Shown here: piece after piece, positions 1 through 6,467 of the stretch
Numbering within the stretch: position 1 is the first letter of the stretch
Layout of the letters: each line of letters starts with the position of its first letter
Assembly (NCBI GenBank): GCA_900553935.1
Contig: USFK01000073.1
Location: forward strand, 1 to 7,179
DNA from: an uncultured Collinsella sp.
Lineage (GTDB): Bacteria; Actinomycetota; Coriobacteriia; Coriobacteriales; Coriobacteriaceae
Direction of reading: 5' to 3'
Length of the DNA stretch: 7,179 nucleotides
The notes under the pieces: generated by a model
What the model was told of the DNA's origin: nothing
The model's input: the letters and a program-made list of their open reading frames with translations, nothing else
The model's database searches: none
Translations under genes and position numbers: made by a program

Positions 1-36
1 CGCCAAACCAGCTCAGAAGCTATATCGATACAGAAA

Positions 37-69
37 GGTCCCCGGGCGGAGGGGCCGGATATAAGGTTT
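37..69. repeat. left arm of a perfect 33-bp inverted repeat
   Basis: This arm is the exact reverse complement of 139-171, and the match stops at once on both sides (36 against 172, 70 against 138). The spacer is 69 bases and holds the terminator-like hairpin at 91-113. The arm can also fold alone: GG(37-38) pairs with CC(55-56), T39 is bulged, CCCC(40-43) pairs with GGGG(51-54), and the loop is seven purine-rich bases. An AT-rich tail with TATAAGG follows at 60-67. It lies beyond the expected 3' end of the minus-strand operon, so it would be transcribed only by read-through or by a plus-strand gene entering from the left. Its function is not recognised. Confidence 0.95.
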
Positions 70-84
70 ATCGCGAGTTCCGCA

Positions 85-121
85 CGCAAAGAAGGCCACT
101 TAATGTGGCCTTCGTCTTGCG
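85..121 (-). terminator. intrinsic terminator-like hairpin ending the acpS-to-tsaBD operon
   Basis: GAAGGCCAC (91-99) pairs perfectly with GTGGCCTTC (105-113) around a 5-base loop. A 1x3 internal loop then leads to a further five pairs, CGCAA (85-89) with TTGCG (117-121). Read on the minus strand, the main stem is followed by TTTGCG, which is only a short T-run. The hairpin sits 71 bases past the stop codon of the last gene, the right place for an operon terminator. The symmetrical stem could also act on a plus-strand transcript from the left, but the T-run on that side is poorer (GTCTTG). The hairpin is certain; its efficiency as a terminator is inferred. Confidence 0.7.
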
Positions 122-138
122 CAGGACTGTAGAGCAGG

Positions 139-171
139 AAACCTTATATCCGGCCCCTCCGCCCGGGGACC
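139..171. repeat. right arm of the perfect 33-bp inverted repeat, in the operon 3' UTR
   Basis: This arm is the exact reverse complement of 37-69. It begins 12 bases past the stop codon of the TsaB-RimI-TsaD gene and is therefore transcribed as the 3' untranslated region. In that RNA it can form its own small GC hairpin (four plus two pairs, one bulge, 7-base loop), followed by the AT-rich tail and then the terminator hairpin at 91-113. If transcription reads past the terminator, it can instead pair with the left arm into one long stem enclosing the terminator. No short direct duplication flanks the pair, so insertion of a small mobile element is not supported. Confidence 0.95.
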
Positions 172-183
172 GCGCCGTACCAG

Positions 184-2568
184 CTACAGCGTCATGTTTG
201 GATCGGCGTCGACGTCGAACGGCGAGATTTCTCCTCGGTCGAATTTACGGCGGGCAACCTCTGCAATCATGGCGGGGTTGTCGGTGCATGCCGAGAGAGG
301 CGGCACCGTCACGCGGATGCCCTGGCGCCCGAGCTTCTTGATCATCATCTCGCGCAGATGCGGATTAGCCGAGACGCCGCCGCCGATGCAGTATTCCTTG
401 CATCCGGTGGCATGCAGCGCGTTCTTGGCCTTCTTGTACTGAACGTCAAAGACGGCTGCCTCAAACGAAGCCGCCAGATCGGGCAGGTGAATCGTGCGCC
501 CGGCCTTGGTCTCCTGCTCGATGTAGAGCGTCACCGCCGTCTTGAGGCCCGAAAGCGAGAAGCGATAGTCCCCCCTGCTGTTAAGCGCGCGAGGAAAATC
601 GATCGCGCGGGGATTGCCCGTCTCGGCCAGCTTGGAGATGATGGGGCCACCGGGATAGCCCAGACCCAACGCCTTGGCTACCTTGTCGAAGGCCTCGCCC
701 ACAGCATCGTCGAGTGTCTCACCAAGTACCTCGTAGTCGCCCCATGCCTTCACGTGCACGAGCATGGTATGACCGCCCGAGACGAGCGTGAAGATAAACG
801 GCGGCCTGAGATCGGGCTGCGCCAGCAGATTGGCGAACAGATGGCCCTCCAGATGGTTGACGCACACGAGCGGCTTACCGGCGGCATAGGCAAAGCCCTT
901 GGCGAAGGCGACGCCCACTACCAGAGCACCCACCAGGCCCGGACCCTGTGTCACGCCAACAGCGGCGAGTTCGCTCGGCGCGATGGCTCCACCCTCAAGA
1001 CCAAGCGATGCTGCGGCATCCTCGAGCGCCGCATCCACGACACTCACAATCACCTCAACGTGTTTGCGCGAGGCGATCTCGGGCACCACGCCGCCAAAGC
1101 GGGCATGAAAATCAATCTGTGTCGACACCTGGTTGGCCAGCATATTGCCATCCGCATCGATAATCGCCACGGCCGTCTCGTCGCAGGAACTCTCGATAGC
1201 GAGCACTAGGCGGCGGCGCTCAATTTCGGCACGCTCCCCCTCGGAGCGCCCAGGCGCAGGCAGCGGCCATACGCGCTGCTCTGCCGCCGTCGGCTCGGGC
1301 GAAGCATTGTCGACCGGAAGCACCAGGGGCAGCGGAGCCGTCATGACGATGGCATCCTTGCCGGCACCATAGTAGCCGCGGCGACGGCCAGCCTCGGTAA
1401 AGCCCAGAGCGTTATAAAGCGCGGTCGCTCCCTCGTTACCGTCCTCGACCTCGAGCGAAGCCGTAGTGCAGCCGAGCATCTGGGCATCATAGCTCACGTG
1501 CGACAGCAGCTTGCGGGCAATGCCCTCACGGCGATGTGCTGGGTCGACGGCGACATCCAGAATCTGCACATCACCGTCCACGACCATACCGCCGGCAAGG
1601 CCCAGCAGCTTGCCGTCGTCGTGTGCCACCCACCAACTACGCGGCGCAGCGACGTCCTCGCCCAGTTCGGACAGGAACATGCCCGGCGTCCACGCCTCGT
1701 GTCCGGCACCTTCAAAGCAGGCAGCCTCCAGCGCGCTCGCGCCCTCGGCATCCGCCGCGCCCATGGGACGGAACTGCAGATGACGACCGGCGAGCTCATC
1801 GGCAACACCCGTAATTTCGCTCTGCGCACTCTCGGCAAGACCAAGACGCTTGCGCTCGTTTTCCTCGGCATCCGAAAGGCGCGTGTAAATCGGCAGGACG
1901 CGGGCCGGATCGCCGTCACCCGCAGCGTGCGCGAGCAGCAAGCCCTCGCCCGAAGGCCACCACAGGTCGCGCTCCACGCAGCGGGCGGCCTCGTCCTCAC
2001 CCAGCAGCTTGCCATAGCGCACGAGACCGTCACCGGTCAGCTGAACCTGGCCCCAGTCCGCTGCTTGGCGCCACTCATCGAGCGCCACGGCGGCCTTGAC
2101 CACGTGTTCGCGCTCAAATTGACGCTCGGGACCCTTATCGACCAGCATATACAGCGCCGGATATACCTCACCGCGCATAGCATCGGCCAAGATACCAAGC
2201 TTGCCGCGCACGCCAGCCTTCCACGCCGTCCAAGCGCAAGCGTCGAGCGTCGACACGCCCAGCAGCGGAACATTGGCACCACGCGCGAGGCCCTTGGCAG
2301 TGGAGATGCCGATGCGCACACCCGTAAAGGACCCCGGGCCGCGGCCGACCACATAGCAACCAACATCGCTGCGATCCAGACCGGCTTGAGCCAGCACGCC
2401 ATCAACGGTATTCACGAGCTCAACGTTGGCGTGACGGCGACACATGTGGTCGCCACTCACGAGCTTCGTCTCACCCGTCTGCCCATCAATCCAGCTTGCC
2501 GCGCAGGCAAGCATGTCGGTCGAGGTATCGAGCGCCACCACCAGCGCGTTGTCGTTATGCAAGCTCAT
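184..2568 (-). CDS. tsaD: TsaB-RimI-TsaD trifunctional fusion: t6A37 tRNA modification and ribosomal protein S18 N-acetyltransferase
   Basis: One uninterrupted 794-residue frame holds three proteins that are separate in most bacteria. Residues 1 to about 230 are TsaB, the TsaD partner, with LDTS at 13-16 and GRGPGSFTGVR at 75-85. Residues about 262-410 are a RimI-type GNAT, with the acetyl-CoA loop RREGIA at 346-351, then LEVEDGN, LYNALGF (384-390) and GYY (398-400). Residues about 453-794 are TsaD, the threonylcarbamoyl transferase, with ESSCDET (459-465), metal-binding NHLEGH (571-576), SGGHT (597-601), YPGGP (638-642), GGGVSAN (729-735) and CTDNPAM (761-767). A charged linker joins the first two domains and a Pro/Ala-rich linker of about 42 residues (411-452) joins the last two. 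I chose the ATG at 2568 because it has AAGG nine bases upstream and puts LDTS near the N-terminus as in TsaB proteins. A TTG at 2586 would add six residues but lacks a Shine-Dalgarno. The start overlaps tsaE by 14 bases. All key motifs are intact, so all three activities are expected in the cytoplasm. Confidence 0.96.
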   Translation of the reverse strand: MSLHNDNALVVALDTSTDMLACAASWIDGQTGETKLVSGDHMCRRHANVELVNTVDGVLAQAGLDRSDVGCYVVGRGPGSFTGVRIGISTAKGLARGANVPLLGVSTLDACAWTAWKAGVRGKLGILADAMRGEVYPALYMLVDKGPERQFEREHVVKAAVALDEWRQAADWGQVQLTGDGLVRYGKLLGEDEAARCVERDLWWPSGEGLLLAHAAGDGDPARVLPIYTRLSDAEENERKRLGLAESAQSEITGVADELAGRHLQFRPMGAADAEGASALEAACFEGAGHEAWTPGMFLSELGEDVAAPRSWWVAHDDGKLLGLAGGMVVDGDVQILDVAVDPAHRREGIARKLLSHVSYDAQMLGCTTASLEVEDGNEGATALYNALGFTEAGRRRGYYGAGKDAIVMTAPLPLVLPVDNASPEPTAAEQRVWPLPAPGRSEGERAEIERRRLVLAIESSCDETAVAIIDADGNMLANQVSTQIDFHARFGGVVPEIASRKHVEVIVSVVDAALEDAAASLGLEGGAIAPSELAAVGVTQGPGLVGALVVGVAFAKGFAYAAGKPLVCVNHLEGHLFANLLAQPDLRPPFIFTLVSGGHTMLVHVKAWGDYEVLGETLDDAVGEAFDKVAKALGLGYPGGPIISKLAETGNPRAIDFPRALNSRGDYRFSLSGLKTAVTLYIEQETKAGRTIHLPDLAASFEAAVFDVQYKKAKNALHATGCKEYCIGGGVSANPHLREMMIKKLGRQGIRVTVPPLSACTDNPAMIAEVARRKFDRGEISPFDVDADPNMTL

Positions 2569-3061
2569 CTTGTACAGCCTTATCAATCAAATGGGAAAGC
2601 TCCATTGCGCGGTCACCGTGCGCCTCAAGCGTTATCGTTCGCACATCGCTGTCGCCCTCATCACGCCTGAGCGTCACCGAAAGATACTCATCCGTCAGCT
2701 CGTCCTGGAATTGTTCGCCCCATTCCAGCAGGCAAGCACCCTCATAGCCCAGCACATCGAAAATGCCCGTATCCTCGAGCTCGTAGGCATGCTCCAGGCG
2801 GTATAGATCAAAGTGAAACAGCGGAATACGACCTTGATCGTGGACGGCCATGAGCGCAAACGTAGGGCTCGTAACCATATGCCCATCGCCCAGCCCGCGC
2901 GAGACGCCCTTGGTAAAGTGAGTTTTGCCCACTCCCAGGCCACCGGTCAGGATGAGCACATCTCCGTCCTCAAGGCACGGTGCAATTAGCTCGCCAAAGT
3001 ACTCCGTATCGGCAGCGCAAGTCGTTTTGTAAATACCTACCCCCAGGCGCTCCAGGGACAT
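2555..3061 (-). CDS. tsaE: tRNA threonylcarbamoyladenosine biosynthesis ATPase TsaE
   Basis: TsaE is a small P-loop ATPase that binds the TsaB-TsaD complex and is needed for repeated rounds of t6A37 synthesis in bacteria. This 168-residue protein is of ordinary or slightly long size. It shows the Walker A motif GGLGVGKT (40-47), TSPTF (64-68), FHFDLYRLE (82-90) and the LEWGE motif (112-116), all in the usual order. AAGGAG lies five bases before the ATG at 3061, which fixes the start. Another ATG four bases upstream is in a different frame. The gene begins 12 bases after the glycosylase gene and overlaps the TsaB-RimI-TsaD gene by 14 bases, which suggests translational coupling and puts it next to its partners. 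Confidence 0.96.
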   Translation of the reverse strand: MSLERLGVGIYKTTCAADTEYFGELIAPCLEDGDVLILTGGLGVGKTHFTKGVSRGLGDGHMVTSPTFALMAVHDQGRIPLFHFDLYRLEHAYELEDTGIFDVLGYEGACLLEWGEQFQDELTDEYLSVTLRRDEGDSDVRTITLEAHGDRAMELSHLIDKAVQDELA

Positions 3062-3073
3062 ACATGCTCCTTA

Positions 3074-3694
3074 TTATTCCGAGGCGTCCTCTGGCGCGGG
3101 ATGTCGCTCCAGATAGTCGCCCAGCATCTTAAAGTCTTCCTCCAGCAGCTCCTGCCACGCCGGATTGCGTAGCGCTGCTGCCGGATGGAACGTGGGCATC
3201 ACCACAAAGTGCCCCATCTGATGGAACCTGCCGCGCAGCTTGGTAATGCCGATCTCGGTCTTGAGCACAAAGTGCGTTGCGGGGTTGCCGAGCGTCACGA
3301 TGATATCGGGCCAGATGCTTCGAATCTGCTCGCGCAAAAACGGTGAGCAAGCCAGCACTTCCTCGGGGCGCGGATTGCGGTTTCCCGGCGGGCGGCACTT
3401 AAGCACGTTGGCAATGTAGACGTCTTCGCGTTTGAGCCCCGCCAGCGACAAAATGCCGTTGAGGTCCTCGCCTGCCGCCCCCACAAAGGGCTCGCCCTGC
3501 AAATCCTCATTGCGGCCCGGCGCCTCGCCAATAAACATCACGCGAGCGTGGGGGTTTCCCACGCCAAACACGATGTTATGGCGCGACTGGTAAAGCTGGC
3601 AAAGGTGACAATCGCCCAGAACGGCCTCGATCTCCTCGAGTGCGACCTCACGCGGCGTCTGATGGCTATGGCCGGGGATGTGCATGACGCCCAT
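3074..3694 (-). CDS. family 4 uracil-DNA glycosylase with a 4Fe-4S cluster
   Basis: The enzyme should cut uracil from DNA to start base excision repair. The 206-residue product shows the family 4 motif GEAPGRNED (56-64) and four cysteines in the iron-sulfur pattern: C29 and C32 as CHLC, C100 in KCRPPGNRNP, and C116 in ACSPF. The second active-site motif HPAAALR is at 170-176. I chose the ATG at 3694 because AGGAG lies five bases upstream, formed partly from the stop codon of alr. A longer frame from 3742 would add 16 residues (starting MRLWYAS), overlap alr by 40 bases and have no evident Shine-Dalgarno. The gene lies 8 bases after alr and 12 before tsaE. Family membership is clear; the reason for its place among t6A and wall genes is not. 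Confidence 0.93.
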   Translation of the reverse strand: MGVMHIPGHSHQTPREVALEEIEAVLGDCHLCQLYQSRHNIVFGVGNPHARVMFIGEAPGRNEDLQGEPFVGAAGEDLNGILSLAGLKREDVYIANVLKCRPPGNRNPRPEEVLACSPFLREQIRSIWPDIIVTLGNPATHFVLKTEIGITKLRGRFHQMGHFVVMPTFHPAAALRNPAWQELLEEDFKMLGDYLERHPAPEDASE

Positions 3695-3702
3695 AGCGAC
3701 TC

Positions 3703-4848
3703 CTACACGTAGACCTTGTCGAGACGCATACCAAAGCCGCAAGCGACCTCGTAGTTAATCGTGCCGCGTAGGCGCGCCATCTCGTCCATGGTAATCTCGG
3801 CATCTCCATCGCGGCCGACAATGATCATCTCGTCACCATACTCGGCCTCGGGAATCTCATGTGCTGGGTTGGACTGAATGGCGACCATAAACTGGTCCAT
3901 GCAGATATTGCCCACCTGACGCACACGCTCGCCGCGATACAGCACGTCCATACGATTGGAAAGCGTACGCGAAAGGCCATCGGCATAACCGATCGGAAGG
4001 GTGCAGATCTGAACGCGCGTGCGCGGTACGCGGTAGGTAAAGCCGTAGCCCACGCCCTCGCCCATCGCAGGATGCGCCACGCGCGTCACACGCGCGTGGA
4101 CGCTCATGACGGGATCAAGCTGCATCACGCGACCACTCAGCTCACATGGCTGCAGACCATACAAACCGATGCCGGCACGAATCATGTCAAAGTGCATTGA
4201 AGAATCGAGCATCGAGGACGGCGTATTGGCACAATGCACGATACCGCATTCAAAACCTGCGTCCTTAATGGCCTGAACGGCCTCGGTAAAACGCTGGCAC
4301 TGCAGCTTGTAGTCCCAACCCGAAGGTTCATCGGCCGTGGCGAAGTGCGTAAATACGCCGTCGCACTGAATACCGCGATGGAAATTAATACCGCGGACAA
4401 AGTCGAGCACCTGCGTGTAATGTACGCCAATGCGGTTCATGCCCGTCTCGATGGCGAGATGATACTTGCCCACCTTGCCCGCCGCGACGGCACATTCGCC
4501 ATACGCAAGAGCAAAGTCAGACGTATAGACCGAGGGCATGATATCAAACTCGAGCAACGTCGGAATAGCCTCGATAGGCGGCTCGCTTAGGATGAGGACG
4601 GGTTTCGTAATCCCGCCCTGTCGGAGCTCAACGCCCTCGTTAACCGTCGCCACGGCAAACATGTCGGCACCGGCCGAATACATGATCTTGGCGCACTCAA
4701 CAGCTCCATGACCATAAGCATCGGCCTTGACCACGCAGCACAGGCGCTGACGCGGATTCAACAAGTTCTTATAGGCCCTCGTGTTGCGACGGAGCGCCCC
4801 GCGGTCGATCTCGACCCAGGACCAGCGCGTCAAATCGGCTTTATTCAT
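3703..4848 (-). CDS. alr: alanine racemase
   Basis: This PLP enzyme interconverts L- and D-alanine and so feeds D-Ala into peptidoglycan. The 381 residues match the usual fold-type III racemase length. K41 in VVKADAYGHG is the PLP lysine. Y268 in VGYGFTY matches the opposite catalytic tyrosine. R139 in TGMNRIGV, H168, N208 and R224 lie where the Geobacillus enzyme has its active-site residues. GYADG (287-291) and ICMDQ (315-319) are also present. The start is two bases after the stop of nnr. Only a poor Shine-Dalgarno (GGA, within GGATGAC) precedes it, so translation probably depends on ribosomes finishing nnr. The C-terminus, ending in KVYV, looks complete. Confidence 0.96.
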   Translation of the reverse strand: MNKADLTRWSWVEIDRGALRRNTRAYKNLLNPRQRLCCVVKADAYGHGAVECAKIMYSAGADMFAVATVNEGVELRQGGITKPVLILSEPPIEAIPTLLEFDIMPSVYTSDFALAYGECAVAAGKVGKYHLAIETGMNRIGVHYTQVLDFVRGINFHRGIQCDGVFTHFATADEPSGWDYKLQCQRFTEAVQAIKDAGFECGIVHCANTPSSMLDSSMHFDMIRAGIGLYGLQPCELSGRVMQLDPVMSVHARVTRVAHPAMGEGVGYGFTYRVPRTRVQICTLPIGYADGLSRTLSNRMDVLYRGERVRQVGNICMDQFMVAIQSNPAHEIPEAEYGDEMIIVGRDGDAEITMDEMARLRGTINYEVACGFGMRLDKVYV

Positions 4849-4850
4849 GA

Positions 4851-6467
4851 TTAGTCATCCGACCCTTCGTCCATGATTCCCAGATCTTCGAGCGCATCCT
4901 TTGCCGCCAGCTCCATGGCAGGACCGATCAAGTCGATAAGATCGGTCGCGATGACGCTCTTCTCACCATACTCCGTCGCCGCGGCAAAACCGGCGTAGCT
5001 GTGAAGTGCGACGGCGTACGAATACAGCAACTCCCAACGATCCATCTCGTCGCGCATGGTGGCAAGCGTGCCGGCCAAAATACCCGCGAGAACATCACCC
5101 GAACCGGCAGTTGCCAGAGAAGCCGGACCCGAGAGCGGCAGCAGCACACGCTCAACGCCACAGATAGCCGTCGTCGGCCCCTTGGCAATGACCACCAGAT
5201 TGTCGGAGCCTGCAGCCCAGACAACCTTCTGCGCGGCCGCAATCGCGGTACCAAGGTCGTTCACCTCGTCACCGGCAACCAGGCGCGAAAGCTCACGATA
5301 GTGCGGTGTCATAACCAACGGCTGCTCGCGGCGATACATCTCGGGGTTACTATCAATACCGTCAATGGCAATCTTAGCAAGGCAGTTGAGTGCATCGGCG
5401 TCCAAAATTAGCGGTACATCAAGCTCGAGCAAGCCCGAAACCACCTGCATAGCGCCGGCAGACGTCGTCATACCGGGACCGCACAGCACGCAGCTGTACT
5501 TCTTTGCGATCTCGCACACCGTCATGCGCGCAGCGGCGCCAAAGGAGCCGCGGGAATCAGACGGAATAGCAAAGACCGGAATCGAAGGAAGTGCCATGCG
5601 AATGAGATTGGCGCAGGCGTCAGGAGCCGCGACTGCCACGTAACCAGCACCCGCGCGAGCTGCAGACTTGGCCGCCATAATGGCAGCACCAGGATATTGC
5701 GCAGATCCGGCGACAATAAGCACGGAGCCACGGGAATACTTATCGATATTCGATGGTAGCGGAGCAAAGTAATCAACTAAGTCACCGGGCTCGACAATCT
5801 CGGCGGCGTGGTCGACATCATCGATGACCTCGTCAAGACGGTCGTAAAGATTGCCGCAGATCAAATCGCCAGCATACTCAGGACCATCAGCGCTATACAG
5901 ACCAATCTTGGGCGCAATCATCGTCACCGTGCGCTCGGCACGAATGCAGTCGTCATCAACAACGCCCGCCTCTGCATTCAGGCCCGAGGGGACATCAATG
6001 GATACGACACAATCGGCGCATTCATTGACCGTAGGAATCCAAATGGAGAACGGCGCACGCAGATTCCCGTGGAAACCGGTACCAAAAATGGCATCGACAA
6101 CAACATCGGCCTTATCGATCAAAACCTCGAGTTCATCACGCGAGGGGCCGACGCAAACGTGCACATCGCGGCCGGCAGTACGACGAGCAACATGACGTGC
6201 CAGAGCAGCAGGAATCTCATCCGGTTCAACCGGAGAAACGATATCCACGTCCACACCCTTATGGCTCAGGATATCGGCGGCAACCCAACCGTCGCCGCCA
6301 TTATTACCAAAACCGACCAAAACGAGAACCCGATCGGGATTGAGCTTCAAGACCTCGTTAGCGGCAAACTCACCCGCTAGCTCCATAAGCTCGGCCTTCG
6401 AAGTCCCTTCGCGTTCGATGATATCCTCGAGACGAACGACTTCTTCGGTACTCAAAACCGGTTTCAT
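4851..6467 (-). CDS. nnr: bifunctional NAD(P)H-hydrate repair enzyme (epimerase plus ADP/ATP-dependent dehydratase)
   Basis: The protein repairs hydrated NADH and NADPH: the N-terminal domain epimerises R- and S-NAD(P)HX, and the C-terminal domain dehydrates S-NAD(P)HX with ADP or ATP. The 538 residues hold both domains. The epimerase (about 1-220) shows GFGNNGGDG (52-60), DAIFGTG (125-131) and SIDVPSGLN (156-164). The dehydratase (about 230-525) shows KYSRGSVLIVAGS (243-255), LDADALN (355-361), AKG (428-430) and TAGSGD (453-458) with the catalytic Asp458. The usual TPHPGE motif reads TPHYRE (387-392), with its glutamate kept. The ATG directly follows the acpS stop, and AGGAG lies five bases upstream of it inside the end of acpS. 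No metal, signal or membrane segment is seen; it is cytoplasmic. Confidence 0.95.
   Translation of the reverse strand: MKPVLSTEEVVRLEDIIEREGTSKAELMELAGEFAANEVLKLNPDRVLVLVGFGNNGGDGWVAADILSHKGVDVDIVSPVEPDEIPAALARHVARRTAGRDVHVCVGPSRDELEVLIDKADVVVDAIFGTGFHGNLRAPFSIWIPTVNECADCVVSIDVPSGLNAEAGVVDDDCIRAERTVTMIAPKIGLYSADGPEYAGDLICGNLYDRLDEVIDDVDHAAEIVEPGDLVDYFAPLPSNIDKYSRGSVLIVAGSAQYPGAAIMAAKSAARAGAGYVAVAAPDACANLIRMALPSIPVFAIPSDSRGSFGAAARMTVCEIAKKYSCVLCGPGMTTSAGAMQVVSGLLELDVPLILDADALNCLAKIAIDGIDSNPEMYRREQPLVMTPHYRELSRLVAGDEVNDLGTAIAAAQKVVWAAGSDNLVVIAKGPTTAICGVERVLLPLSGPASLATAGSGDVLAGILAGTLATMRDEMDRWELLYSYAVALHSYAGFAAATEYGEKSVIATDLIDLIGPAMELAAKDALEDLGIMDEGSDD

Noticed and set aside
70..138. A phase-variable invertible promoter between inverted repeats
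   Set aside because: The 69-base spacer is short for known invertible switches, has no convincing promoter, and no recombinase gene lies in the window. It is kept only as a minor alternative in the findings.
37..171. A small non-autonomous transposable element with 33-bp terminal inverted repeats
   Set aside because: No target-site duplication is visible beside the arms, and the centre is a terminator hairpin placed just where the operon should end.
1290..1340. A hidden stop or frameshift at the RimI-TsaD junction that would mean two separate genes
   Set aside because: The frame is continuous through the Pro/Ala-rich linker, and I see no Shine-Dalgarno and ATG that would give TsaD its own start directly before its ESSCDET motif.
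1498..2670. A 390-codon open frame on the plus strand opposite the TsaB/RimI region and tsaE
   Set aside because: It mirrors a gene with clear family motifs, shows no recognisable domain, and is an expected by-product of GC-rich third positions. Others at 358-1209, 5808-6380 and 4234-4590 are rejected for the same reason.
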